Source: UBA1858 sp965227695 (GTDB lineage: Bacteria; Pseudomonadota; Gammaproteobacteria; UBA4575). Taken from it: DNA of 64,000 bases. The notes beneath the pieces were generated by a model that saw only the letters and a list, made by a program, of their open reading frames with translations, was not told the DNA's origin and did not search any database. Below, one piece after another: positions 25,526 to 32,985 of the stretch. The stretch's first letter is position 1, and every line of letters begins with the position of its first letter. Location: contig OZ245760.1 of assembly GCA_965227695.1 (NCBI GenBank), positions 744,001 to 808,000 on the forward strand, in the 5' to 3' direction. The position numbers and the translations under genes are program-made.

Positions 25526-25666
25526 TCATAACGCCTTGCTAAGGGGCACCCAGCTTGGTGATTGGTTTTGCGTAAAATTGGCGAAGCCAATGCAAAACCG
25601 AGCGCCGAGTTGGGTGTCCCGCGGAGGCCGCTTGCGGCCGGAGTGTACTTGAGCAATTTGTTAAGG
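25526..25666 (-). other. attC-like site 2 (long form)
   Basis: About 141 bases. The plus strand begins TCATAAC and ends GTTAAGG. It holds three nested inverted repeats: GGGCACCCA/TGGGTGTCCC, GGTTTTGC/GCAAAACC and ATTGGC/GCCAAT. The TAA stop of the 136-residue ORF is inside its end box. Long, highly structured attC sites are known in chromosomal integrons. Confidence 0.75.
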
Positions 25667-26071
25667 GTTTTTGGCACCGAAATATACCTGTACTGTTTTT
25701 TTATGGAAAAGATACCAATAAATTAAACCCATAAATACTGCAACTGGTATGAACCAATTGGCTTGGCTCAATAATGCGGGATCGGTAACGGGCAGTGAAG
25801 CAAAGATACCGAGTAGTGCCCCAAAGTAAATAATACGTGCATACCGTACTTTTTTGAGGAGGCAAATAGCCCCGACGCCAATACTTAACGCGACCACAAA
25901 GAACTTTATTCCTGCGCCGGATGACCACCACTCAGAATAAGTTACGTGCTGCCCACCTACGGAAAACCCTCCTATCGGAAACAAACTCACAAATGCGCCA
26001 ACAAAGAACATTGAACCGTGCACAGCTAAGAGCTTCATGAATAGCGGCATGACCTTGAAATTTGTCCACAT
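25661..26071 (-). CDS. Cassette ORF 2, four-helix membrane protein
   Basis: 136 residues with about four transmembrane segments (roughly 10-32, 45-65, 72-92, 98-118) and a short cytoplasmic basic tail. No known family. The stop codon TAA is part of attC-like site 2, and attC-like site 3 lies just upstream of the start, so it is a complete cassette. Confidence 0.68.
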   Translation of the reverse strand: MWTNFKVMPLFMKLLAVHGSMFFVGAFVSLFPIGGFSVGGQHVTYSEWWSSGAGIKFFVVALSIGVGAICLLKKVRYARIIYFGALLGIFASLPVTDPALLSQANWFIPVAVFMGLIYWYLFHKKTVQVYFGAKNP

Positions 26072-26083
26072 GCTCGATTAGAC

Positions 26084-26149
26084 CCTTAACGGTTGAGCTA
26101 ACGGGCGAGCGCGACTAGCGCGAGTCCGTAGTTGAGCGACTTGTTATGT
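26084..26149 (-). other. attC-like site 3
   Basis: 66 bases, plus strand from CCTTAAC to GTTATGT. The internal symmetric part GGCGAGCGCGACTAGCGCGAGTCC, read in pieces, gives stems GCGAGCGCGA and its near complement around ACTAGC. It is nearly identical in size and sequence to site 4, and its right box contains the stop codon of the 80-residue ORF. Confidence 0.85.
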
Positions 26150-26386
26150 AGCATGGTTGGTTGGGTCATGTTTTTTACTTCTTAGGCATAAAATGCTGCT
26201 TTTAACCCATTTGTATATGATGACAACGGCAGCAGCAATTGAGATGTAAAATACTAAGTGTAAGAGTTTGACTGAAAGTATATCTGGACACCCCCACATG
26301 CAGGTTGCGGCAATAAATGCAAATGAGAATAAAGCGATACCACAAGCTAGTAGCAATGATATTAGATAAATTAAGTGCTTTTTCAT
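26144..26386 (-). CDS. Cassette ORF 3, small two-helix membrane protein
   Basis: 80 residues with two hydrophobic helices (about 4-28 and 40-62) and a basic, His-containing C terminus. No known family. The TAA stop is inside attC-like site 3; attC-like site 4 lies just upstream of the start. Confidence 0.62.
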   Translation of the reverse strand: MKKHLIYLISLLLACGIALFSFAFIAATCMWGCPDILSVKLLHLVFYISIAAAVVIIYKWVKSSILCLRSKKHDPTNHAT

Positions 26387-26411
26387 TTATATGCTTTTAT
26401 TAAACTTTGCT

Positions 26412-26477
26412 ACATAACGGTTGAGCTAACAGGCGAGCGCGACTAGTGCGAGTCCTAGGTTAAGCGATTTGTTATGT
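26412..26477 (-). other. attC-like site 4
   Basis: 66 bases, from ACATAAC to GTTATGT on the plus strand, a perfect RYYYAAC/GTTRRRY pair. It shares CGGTTGAGCTAAC, GGCGAGCGCGACTAG and the CGATTTGTTATGT end with site 3, differing at only several positions. The strongest attC candidate in the block. Confidence 0.88.
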
Positions 26478-26520
26478 GTTTTACCAAGTTTCAATTTAAT
26501 ATTTAGATGTTATGAAACCA

Positions 26521-26724
26521 TTATTCCATTTCACCACTTAGTAACTCATGAATTACATAATCGAGTACTTCAGTATCGCTTGAACCTTCTTTTCGCATAT
26601 TTACTAGTAGCCTTCTGTTTGTAGCAACTAGTTGAGCCATATCTATTAGACTAGCATTACGTTCTCGATGTTTACCTATGTAATAACCAACAATTGCGGT
26701 AACAAGCATTGCTATATATTCCAT
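26521..26724 (-). CDS. Cassette ORF 4, small single-helix protein
   Basis: 67 residues: one N-terminal transmembrane helix (about 3-17, ending YYIGKHRER) and a soluble helical tail with charged residues. No known family. The stop is 44 bases from attC-like site 4; a divergent small gene such as this is typical cassette cargo. Confidence 0.55.
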   Translation of the reverse strand: MEYIAMLVTAIVGYYIGKHRERNASLIDMAQLVATNRRLLVNMRKEGSSDTEVLDYVIHELLSGEME

Positions 26725-26819
26725 TTCTTAACCCCTAGATTATCAATTATTTTTAGTCACGCAAGAAATCTTAATATGGTTCATTCCATAAAAGCTTAAC
26801 AATTTAATTATGTGTAATA

Positions 26820-27047
26820 TTATGCAGGGCGTGTGATGACAAGTTCATATTCTTTTAACACTTCTTGTTCAGCCCACGCTAGTATTGTGCGAGCATTGTA
26901 ATCACCTATTATGGTAAGACCTGATGGCATTTTTGAGTCTTCGGGATATAATTTCACGCCCATACCTTCTTTATACATTTGATGTTCTTGCATTTTTTCA
27001 TGCAGTAACTTTGCGTATTGCCCTTCATTTACTTGAATTTTGCTCAT
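26820..27047 (-). CDS. Cassette ORF 5, small soluble protein
   Basis: 75 residues, soluble, with no recognised motif (includes SGLTIIGDYNARTILAWAEQ at about 42-61). ATG 27047 has AAGGAAG upstream. I could not find a complete attC site directly downstream (26725-26820 is AT-rich with single GCTTAAC and ATTATGC boxes), so its attC may be lost or degenerate. Confidence 0.55.
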   Translation of the reverse strand: MSKIQVNEGQYAKLLHEKMQEHQMYKEGMGVKLYPEDSKMPSGLTIIGDYNARTILAWAEQEVLKEYELVITRPA

Positions 27048-27070
27048 AACACTTCCTTAATTCTTTTTAC

Positions 27071-27145
27071 ACATAACGGTTGAATTAAGCGGCGCCGGTT
27101 ACGGCGTCCGGCTGCGAAGCAGCAAACTTGAATGATTTGTTATGC
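27071..27145 (-). other. attC-like site 5
   Basis: 75 bases, from ACATAAC to GTTATGC on the plus strand. The interior carries GGTTGAATTAAGCGGCGCCG and CGGCGTCCGGCTGCG palindromic stretches. The TAA stop of the DUF805 ORF lies in its right box. Confidence 0.82.
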
Positions 27146-27481
27146 GGGTGGTTGACCATAAAAATTATCTGACTCATCGCCCTTTAGAAAACCATTTTCT
27201 ATTAACGCCCAGATACCAATAATTGGGATAACTGCGATTAAAACCCACCAACCAGATTTGTTTCTGTCGTGCCATCTTTTTACTTGGATAGCAAGGCCTG
27301 GCCAAACACTGATTAATGAACCAATAGTAAGAATAGTCTTTGCCTCTTGGGATTCAATGCCAAATATCAGACCCGGAATAACCACAAGGATGATAATTAA
27401 AGGCAGTACGTACATCCAATATTGTTTTCTATTAATACGCCCATCAAATGAAAATAAATATTCTTTTAAACTACTGTTCAT
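27140..27481 (-). CDS. Cassette ORF 6, DUF805 membrane protein
   Basis: 113 residues matching DUF805: FDGRINRKQYWMYVLPL at the N terminus, three to four membrane helices, and the family signature VKRWHDRNKSGWWVL at about residues 67-81, followed by a short acidic tail. DUF805 proteins are recurrent cargo of integron cassettes, though they also occur elsewhere. The TAA stop is part of attC-like site 5, so this is a complete cassette. Confidence 0.85.
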   Translation of the reverse strand: MNSSLKEYLFSFDGRINRKQYWMYVLPLIIILVVIPGLIFGIESQEAKTILTIGSLISVWPGLAIQVKRWHDRNKSGWWVLIAVIPIIGIWALIENGFLKGDESDNFYGQPPA

Positions 27482-27499
27482 ATAATTTTCCTTTTAGTC

Positions 27500-27562
27500 A
27501 CATAACTGTTAAGTATACGTCACAGTGTCGCAAATAATTGCGTCAGTGTTGCGTATATTATT
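27500..27562 (-). other. Decayed attC-like site 6
   Basis: The plus strand starts with ACATAAC at 27500-27506. A palindromic stretch follows, with TATACG/CGTATA and CGCAA/TTGCG arms around a short loop. The opposite GTTRRRY box is not clear, so this may be a decayed attC or the remnant of the attachment site that preceded the array. Confidence 0.5.
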
Positions 27563-27659
27563 CTTTAAGATATTCATTGATTGAGTGTATTAAATATATG
27601 AAATTAATACAATAATTTCCCTGGTATTAGAGATTTTGTTTTTCGCAAAGCGTTTACCG

Positions 27660-27685
27660 AATCAATGGGGTCAGACTCGATTGAT
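27660..27685 (-). repeat. Right copy of 26-bp inverted repeat
   Basis: Exact reverse complement of 24905-24930. It ends 15 bases before the stop codon of the convergent hydrolase gene, mirroring the 15-base distance between the left copy and the DUF924 stop. Confidence 0.9.
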
Positions 27686-27700
27686 TCATTGCTCATTTAG

Positions 27701-28660
27701 TTACATCAATGACAGACTAAAGTGATTCACCCAGGGGCTGGTTAGGTCCGGCTCAAGAAAACCGCAATGTCCTCCATGTTCGGTGACGAGCGTTTTTAAA
27801 TGGGCTGTGTGTGCCAGCTTGTCAACATCTTTCCACGGGATGATAGGGTCGTCCTGTGCCAGTATCACCTGTGCCGGTGCATGCAGTGTGCTTAACCGGT
27901 TGCCTGCAATGGAATAGCCATCCAGGTAACTGTCCAGATCCTGAAACCCGGCATGGCGTGTGGCCAGGTTTTCGGTAGCCTGGCGCAGGGTTTTACAACT
28001 ATCAAATGTGCTTTTGCAATAGAGTGATGGGAAGGCTTCAACTTTTTTATAGTATGCTGCTTTCCAGCGTTGCATAAAATAGTTTCGGTATACCAATAAT
28101 GTGTTCTCCAGTGCATGCAGGGTGTGGCGCGGGTCAATCACCGGGCAGAATGCGATAGTCTGTTTGAGTGTTAATTCATCCGCAGTTGTGTATGCATTGA
28201 CGCGTAGTGCAAAGTTGGCGCCCAATGAAAACCCAATTAAAGAGAGTGGTTGCTGGAATTCTTGCTGAATATGTCTGCAGGCATTAATGACTTCCTGGAT
28301 GCGGCAGGAATGAAACAGGTTCTGGTTCAAATGGTGTGAGCCGCCATGGTCGCGCAGGTTCAGTCGGACGACGTGAAATCCGTGCTGATAAAGAAACGCC
28401 CCAAGGGTCATCAGGTAAAGCGAGTCGGCGCAACCCAGCCAACCGTGCAGTAATACCACAGTAGGTGCCGCGGAATCTTTCTGCCGGTTGTACAAGGCTG
28501 ACAGGCGAATATCATGGCCGGCATTTATTATTTTATTCTGGGCCTGTTGGCAGAATGTGCTGGCCAGCCGGCGAGCGACCAGTTTGCGTGCCACAGACCC
28601 CGCCAGGATGCTATTGGTATGACCATTGCGCAATATGCCCCGGGCGATGTAGCGCTCCAT
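27701..28660 (-). CDS. YheT-like alpha/beta hydrolase
   Basis: 319 residues with an alpha/beta hydrolase fold: VVLLHGWLGCADS (oxyanion strand-turn), VVRLNLRDHGGSHHLN, nucleophile elbow LIGFSLGANFALR, acid in AQVILAQDDPIIPW, and His in VTEHGGHCGFLEP. This layout fits COG0429 (YheT-type) esterases. Its natural substrate is unknown. It is convergent with the DUF924 gene across the cassette block and follows metY on the same strand. Confidence 0.85.
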   Translation of the reverse strand: MERYIARGILRNGHTNSILAGSVARKLVARRLASTFCQQAQNKIINAGHDIRLSALYNRQKDSAAPTVVLLHGWLGCADSLYLMTLGAFLYQHGFHVVRLNLRDHGGSHHLNQNLFHSCRIQEVINACRHIQQEFQQPLSLIGFSLGANFALRVNAYTTADELTLKQTIAFCPVIDPRHTLHALENTLLVYRNYFMQRWKAAYYKKVEAFPSLYCKSTFDSCKTLRQATENLATRHAGFQDLDSYLDGYSIAGNRLSTLHAPAQVILAQDDPIIPWKDVDKLAHTAHLKTLVTEHGGHCGFLEPDLTSPWVNHFSLSLM

Positions 28661-28678
28661 GCGTTGCCTGCAATCGTT

Positions 28679-29956
28679 TTATCTGGCGGCTTTTTCCAGC
28701 GCCTGTGTTAAATCAGCCAGAATGTCATCAATATGTTCAATGCCAATCGATAACCTGACCAGGTCTTCGCTGACCCCGGCTTTTTTTAGTTCATCCGGTG
28801 ATAACTGTCTGTGCGTGGTGGTGGCCGGGTGACAGGCCAGAGATTTGGCATCACCAATATTCACCAGCCGGACAATCAGTTCGAGGGCATCAATGAATCG
28901 GGCACCGGCCTGTGCGCCACCTTGAATGCCAAAACTCAAAATTGCTGAAGCCCGTCCGCCCATGTATTTGTCGGCCAGGGGTTTATCCGGGTGGTCATCC
29001 AGTCCGGCATAGCGCACCCAGTTCACCTGGGGGTGGTCCTGCAGGAATTTGGCCACTGCCAGTGCATTGTCACAATGCCTGTCCATGCGTACGGGCAGGG
29101 TTTCAATCCCCTGCAGTATCTGAAAACTGTTAAATGGAGAAATTGCCGAACCCATATTGCGTAAAGGCACGACCCGTACGCGGCCAATAAATGCCGCTTC
29201 GCCCATGGCTTCTGTATAAACGACACCATGGTAGGAAGGATCAGGTTCATTGAGCAGTGGAAAACGTTGTGCGTGCTGTGCCCATGGGAACTTGCCCGAG
29301 TCTACAACAATACCGCCAATCGAAGTGCCATGTCCGCCCATATACTTGGTGAGTGCATGAATGACTATATCGGCGCCATGGGCAAATGGCTGGCATAAAT
29401 AAGGGGAAGGCACCGTGTTATCGACAATTAACGGAACACCTTTATGATGCGCCATCTCTGCCACGGTACGGATGTCCAGCACGTTACCGGCCGGGTTGCC
29501 AATGGTTTCGGCAAAAACCGCTTTAGTATTGTCATCAATCAGGGCTTGCATACCATCCACATCGTGCTGGTCTGCGAACCGGACTTCAATTCCCAGGCGC
29601 GGCAGTGTATGTGCAAACAGGTTGTAGGTTCCGCCGTAAAGGGAAGATGCCGACACAATATTGTCGCCCTGCTGGGCAATGGCCAGGATCGCGTAAGTGA
29701 TGGCGGACATGCCCGATGCCAGGGCCAGCGCACCGACACCTCCCTCCATCTGTGCGACTCTTTGTTCCAGTACTGAAGAGGTTGGGTTCATGATACGTGT
29801 GTAAATATTTCCTTCCACTTTCAGGTCGAACAGGTCGGCACCATGCTGGGTATCGTCAAACGAATAGGAGGTAGTCTGATAAATAGGCACCGCCACCGCT
29901 TTGGTGGTAGGTTCCGGCGTATACCCTCCGTGGATTGCAATGGTTTCGATTTTCAT
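28679..29956 (-). CDS. metY: O-acetylhomoserine sulfhydrylase (MetY-type PLP enzyme)
   Basis: PLP-dependent enzyme that makes homocysteine from O-acetylhomoserine and sulfide. Motifs: YTRIMNPTSSVLEQRVA, the ASGMSAI substrate region, DNTVPSPYLCQP, and the PLP lysine in HALTKYMGGHGTSIGG. At 425 residues it has the typical length of OAH sulfhydrylase and is longer than MetB or MetZ. I saw no SAM riboswitch or MetJ box cluster upstream of 29956. Confidence 0.93.
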   Translation of the reverse strand: MKIETIAIHGGYTPEPTTKAVAVPIYQTTSYSFDDTQHGADLFDLKVEGNIYTRIMNPTSSVLEQRVAQMEGGVGALALASGMSAITYAILAIAQQGDNIVSASSLYGGTYNLFAHTLPRLGIEVRFADQHDVDGMQALIDDNTKAVFAETIGNPAGNVLDIRTVAEMAHHKGVPLIVDNTVPSPYLCQPFAHGADIVIHALTKYMGGHGTSIGGIVVDSGKFPWAQHAQRFPLLNEPDPSYHGVVYTEAMGEAAFIGRVRVVPLRNMGSAISPFNSFQILQGIETLPVRMDRHCDNALAVAKFLQDHPQVNWVRYAGLDDHPDKPLADKYMGGRASAILSFGIQGGAQAGARFIDALELIVRLVNIGDAKSLACHPATTTHRQLSPDELKKAGVSEDLVRLSIGIEHIDDILADLTQALEKAAR

Positions 29957-30064
29957 TGGTATTTGGCTTCAGTGAATGTTGGGTGTATTAATTGATGGCC
30001 AGGACGGTTGTCATTGTATGTTTAATTTTAACAGCCTTTATCCTGTAACGGGGTACTTTAAGGA

Positions 30065-30634
30065 CTAGTCCCGCATTCGCCATTGCCAGGTAGGCTGATT
30101 CCGGTCATTCAGAATGCCATGGGCGATCAGCCATGCGCGAGTATCCGTGCTGTCGGCATAAAACCAGCGGGAGCTTGAGCCCAGTCGAAAGCTGTACCCC
30201 CAGGCATCCATATCATGTAAATGCAGGGCGCGACTGAATCCCTCAATGTAGTCAGACAGAACAATCTGGAGATAGCAGCAGGCATTTTCTTCCTCGGCCG
30301 AGCCACCCGCATCATGGCTCTGCGCCGTGCGTTGAGCCGGCGGCATACAGATAAAATGGCAGGCCTCATGCAGCAGGGAATGCAAGGGCGTGTCTTCGCG
30401 AACATATAGCGTCGATTGATAGCGTCCGGCTTCGGGTGCCCCCCAGAAACTATAGGGAATCGCCTCGTGGGTATTGACCTGCTTTAAGGTCAGTCGATAT
30501 CGGTCAATTAATGCGCGTATCGCCTCGATATGTATATTTTTTAAGCAATGCATGTGGAAGTCCGGCTGCTCCGCAAAGTCAATCACTGATTTGACGGATA
30601 TCAAATAGTGTAACGAAAACACTTGAATGGGCAT
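30065..30634 (-). CDS. HExxH-like hypothetical protein
   Basis: 189 residues. The motif SLLHEACHFICMPP at about residues 86-99 contains HEACH, the HExxH zinc-peptidase pattern, followed by an acidic AEEENACC stretch that might give a further ligand. No other domain is recognised. A start at ATG 30634 is used; a shorter one at about 30553 is possible, because the upstream part overlaps the promoter of the divergent cytochrome gene. Confidence 0.65.
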   Translation of the reverse strand: MPIQVFSLHYLISVKSVIDFAEQPDFHMHCLKNIHIEAIRALIDRYRLTLKQVNTHEAIPYSFWGAPEAGRYQSTLYVREDTPLHSLLHEACHFICMPPAQRTAQSHDAGGSAEEENACCYLQIVLSDYIEGFSRALHLHDMDAWGYSFRLGSSSRWFYADSTDTRAWLIAHGILNDRNQPTWQWRMRD

Positions 30635-30639
30635 ACGGT

Positions 30640-30692
30640 TATGTTCATTTGCGTTATACTAGCGCCCGCCCACGTCAGTTGGGCCTTTTTGT
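30640..30692 (+). promoter_or_regulatory. Putative promoter and leader hairpin upstream of the cytochrome genes
   Basis: TATACT at about 30655-30660 looks like a -10 element. Directly after it is GCCCA-CGTCAGT-TGGGC at 30668-30684, followed by CTTTTT, which has the form of an intrinsic terminator. The hairpin would lie at the very start of the transcript, so it could act as an attenuator or belong to a short leader RNA. Confidence 0.45.
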
Positions 30693-30719
30693 ATGGATAT
30701 TTTAATAGGAAGATCACTG

Positions 30720-31034
30720 ATGATTTCACACGTTCTACGAGTTATTTTCTTCGGCTTATTGGTAATTGGCGCACAGGCAAAGGCATCGGGTGATGCCGCC
30801 AGAGGGGCCGCCGTTGGCGAAACCTGCCTGGGCTGTCATGGATTGACAAGCTATTCCAACGTTTACCCTACTTATAAAGTGCCAAAACTGGGTGGCCAGC
30901 ACGCCGCGTACCTGGCGACAGCACTTAAAGCGTATCGATCGGGAGAACGATCACACCCCACCATGCGTGCACAGGCCTCAAGGCTGAGCGACCAGGATAT
31001 TGAAGATATCGCCGCTTATTTTGCATCGTTATAA
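30720..31034 (+). CDS. Periplasmic c-type cytochrome
   Basis: 104 residues with a signal peptide, one heme c motif CLGCH, and a distal Met in HPTMRAQASRLSDQDIEDIAAYFASL, the C-terminal pattern of cytochrome c553/c5/c4-type domains. ATG 30720 is preceded by AGGAAG. It is the first of two tandem monoheme cytochrome genes, probably one operon carrying soluble periplasmic electron carriers. Confidence 0.88.
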   Translation: MISHVLRVIFFGLLVIGAQAKASGDAARGAAVGETCLGCHGLTSYSNVYPTYKVPKLGGQHAAYLATALKAYRSGERSHPTMRAQASRLSDQDIEDIAAYFASL

Positions 31035-31079
31035 ACCATAAATTGCGAACGTTATACAATCGAGCCAAAAGGAAACGAA

Positions 31080-31412
31080 ATGAAACGCTTGGTACTTATA
31101 TTATTTGTGCAGCTGTTATTGACAACCACCGTCATGGCGAATGGAAATGCGCTGGCGGGCAAAGAGAAATCCCAGGCATGTGTTGCCTGTCATGGTGAGA
31201 CCGGCATGAGTGCCGCGCCAACCTTTCCAAATATTGCAGGCCAGTATGAAGACTATCTTTATGTCTCACTAAAGAGCTATAAGAATGGTGAGCGAAATAA
31301 TGCCATCATGAGTGGCATTGTGGCGACTCTGAGTGATCAGGACATGAAAGATCTGGCGGCTTACTATGCCAGCCAGGAGGGTCTTTATAACGTCAGTTTG
31401 CCTGAAAAGTAA
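31080..31412 (+). CDS. Periplasmic c-type cytochrome
   Basis: 110 residues: signal peptide ending near VMANG, heme motif CVACH, and a ligand Met in NAIMSGIVATLSDQDMKDLAAYYAS. Very similar in layout to the preceding gene (duplication likely), with AAAGGAAACGAA upstream of ATG 31080. The pair may serve a terminal oxidase or another periplasmic oxidoreductase not in this window. Confidence 0.88.
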   Translation: MKRLVLILFVQLLLTTTVMANGNALAGKEKSQACVACHGETGMSAAPTFPNIAGQYEDYLYVSLKSYKNGERNNAIMSGIVATLSDQDMKDLAAYYASQEGLYNVSLPEK

Positions 31413-31525
31413 ATCGCACTGCCCGGCTGGATATTTGCACGCTGCCCGCTTACATAAGATGATCGTTGCGCTTGCTTGGCTGAAATCCTAACAGTGCTGT
31501 CAGGCGCATGCCGCTTAACTTCTGA

Positions 31526-31768
31526 CTAGCGACCTTGTTTTTCCCACTCGTCCGGCGTGTATGCCTTGATTGTCAGTGCATGTAACTCGCCGCTGGCAAT
31601 CTGTGCATTCACGGTGGCATAAACCAGCTGGTGTTCTTTGAGCATACTGAGTCCCTCAAACGCAGGGCTGATTACCGTCGCTTCATATTTGCCTCCATCG
31701 CCCGTGACAATGGCTTCGGCGTTGTCGATGCCGGCTTCTATCAGTTGCTTGATCTGTGACGTTTCCAT
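31526..31768 (-). CDS. ibaG: BolA family protein IbaG
   Basis: 80 residues starting METSQIKQLIEAGIDNAEA. BolA/IbaG pattern: GDGGKYEATVISPAFEGLS with the invariant glycine-rich turn, then LKEHQLVYATVNAQI and ELHALTIKAYTPDEW. BolA proteins pair with monothiol glutaredoxins in iron-sulfur handling. The start is ATG 31768, since the longer frame has no family sequence. It is encoded downstream of rnd on the same strand. Confidence 0.9.
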   Translation of the reverse strand: METSQIKQLIEAGIDNAEAIVTGDGGKYEATVISPAFEGLSMLKEHQLVYATVNAQIASGELHALTIKAYTPDEWEKQGR

Positions 31769-31826
31769 AGTAAAAATTTTTATTAGATATGAGTTGATAG
31801 TGTATCTAAGTTGATAAAAAAAATTG

Positions 31827-32960
31827 CTATCCCGTACTGGTAGGAAGGGTTGTCTCATTTATCCCGCTTTGAATAAGCTTGTTCAGTTCATCGCCAATCA
31901 CCTGTTTACGCCAGCCATGGGAAACTTTGCTGGACCGTCCCAGCACCAAATTGACCAGCGACTTTCGATTTGCCAGCAACGAGGCGGATGTTTCCATTTG
32001 CAGCGCTTTTTTGCGCGTGTACTGCATGAGCTTTTTGACCAGTTGTCGTTGCTCAGGAGTGAGCCTGTGATCAACAGGGACAGGGAGTGTGGCGATTTCT
32101 TGTTGCGCAATGGATTGTTGCAGAATTTCCGTAATTGCGGTGCCGTGGCGTTGCGATCTGGTCGCGTTCTTTTTAAGGTAAGACTCAACCGAGGGCTGGC
32201 CTGTATCCTTGAGTTGTATCAGCTCAAACATGGCCGGATCCGGCAGAATCCAGCGACGCGGCAGATTTTTTTGCTGGGCGGTCGCTTCCCGCCACGTGGC
32301 CAGTTTACGCAGGTAATAAAACTGCCGGGCCGATAATTTGCCGACCCCTTTCACCAGTGTCCATGCCTCTTCCGGTAAAATAAAATAATTATCCGCAAGG
32401 GATAACTGCTCACACTCTTCATTCAGCCATTGCATTCTGCCTTTTGTTTCCAATGACTGGCTTAAATTTTCATAGAGTTCGCCCAGGTGGTTGACGTCGT
32501 CCAACGCGTAATCAATTTGTGCGTCCGTAAGTGGGCGTTTTCTCCAGTCAGTCCGACTTTCGGTCTTGGAGAGTTGTACCGCGCATGTATATGCGACTAA
32601 TTCTGCGTAGCTGATTTGCTCATTTAGTCCTAGAATACTGGCCGCGATCTGGGTATCAAATACCGGGCGTGGAATAAAATTGTAAGTACAATAAAATACC
32701 TCCAGATCCTGGCGGCAGGAATGGAAAATTTTTGTCTGTGTATCCTGTCTGAGTAATGCCAGCAACGGCTCGATGTGGTCTAGGCTTGGCACATCAATGC
32801 ATGCACTCACATCGGGTGTGGCGACCTGAATTAAGCATAATTCGGGATAATAAGTCGATTCGCGCATGAATTCTGTGTCGAGAGCAAGCCAGGGTGCGGC
32901 CGAAATCTGCTCGACGAGTGCGTTTAAGTCTGCCTGGCAGTGAATGACTTTGGGTAACAT
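31827..32960 (-). CDS. rnd: Ribonuclease D
   Basis: 3'-5' exoribonuclease used in tRNA maturation. DEDD catalytic motifs: LALDTEFMRESTYYPELC (DxE), IFHSCRQDLEVF, and YALDDVNHLGELYENL. Two HRDC-type helical domains follow (ARQFYYLRKLATWREA, and a second C-terminal set). I choose ATG 32960, giving 377 residues like E. coli RNase D. Confidence 0.92.
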   Translation of the reverse strand: MLPKVIHCQADLNALVEQISAAPWLALDTEFMRESTYYPELCLIQVATPDVSACIDVPSLDHIEPLLALLRQDTQTKIFHSCRQDLEVFYCTYNFIPRPVFDTQIAASILGLNEQISYAELVAYTCAVQLSKTESRTDWRKRPLTDAQIDYALDDVNHLGELYENLSQSLETKGRMQWLNEECEQLSLADNYFILPEEAWTLVKGVGKLSARQFYYLRKLATWREATAQQKNLPRRWILPDPAMFELIQLKDTGQPSVESYLKKNATRSQRHGTAITEILQQSIAQQEIATLPVPVDHRLTPEQRQLVKKLMQYTRKKALQMETSASLLANRKSLVNLVLGRSSKVSHGWRKQVIGDELNKLIQSGINETTLPTSTG

Positions 32961-32985
32961 GGATAAAAAAAGGTAAACAGAATTA

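Larger units (their letters stand above)
24905..27685. mobile_element. Repeat-bounded, integrase-less attC cassette cluster (CALIN-like)
   Basis: A 2.8-kb AT-rich block between convergent DUF924 and YheT-like genes. It contains six small minus-strand ORFs, and most are followed on their 3' side by an attC-like site with terminal RYYYAAC/GTTRRRY boxes and an internal imperfect palindrome. For three ORFs the TAA stop lies inside the attC end box, as in many integron cassettes. The integron platform (integrase, attI, promoter) would be expected on the right side, but only about 150 bases separate the last attC-like box from the right repeat, and no integrase gene is present. Both ends carry the same 26-bp inverted repeat. 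Confidence 0.82.

Noticed and set aside
26725..26819. Possible attC between cassette ORFs 4 and 5.
   Set aside because: Only isolated GCTTAAC and ATTATGC boxes are present, without a pairing interior, so I did not call it an attC.
29957..30064. SAM-riboswitch or MetJ box upstream of metY.
   Set aside because: No conserved riboswitch core or repeated met boxes could be recognised.
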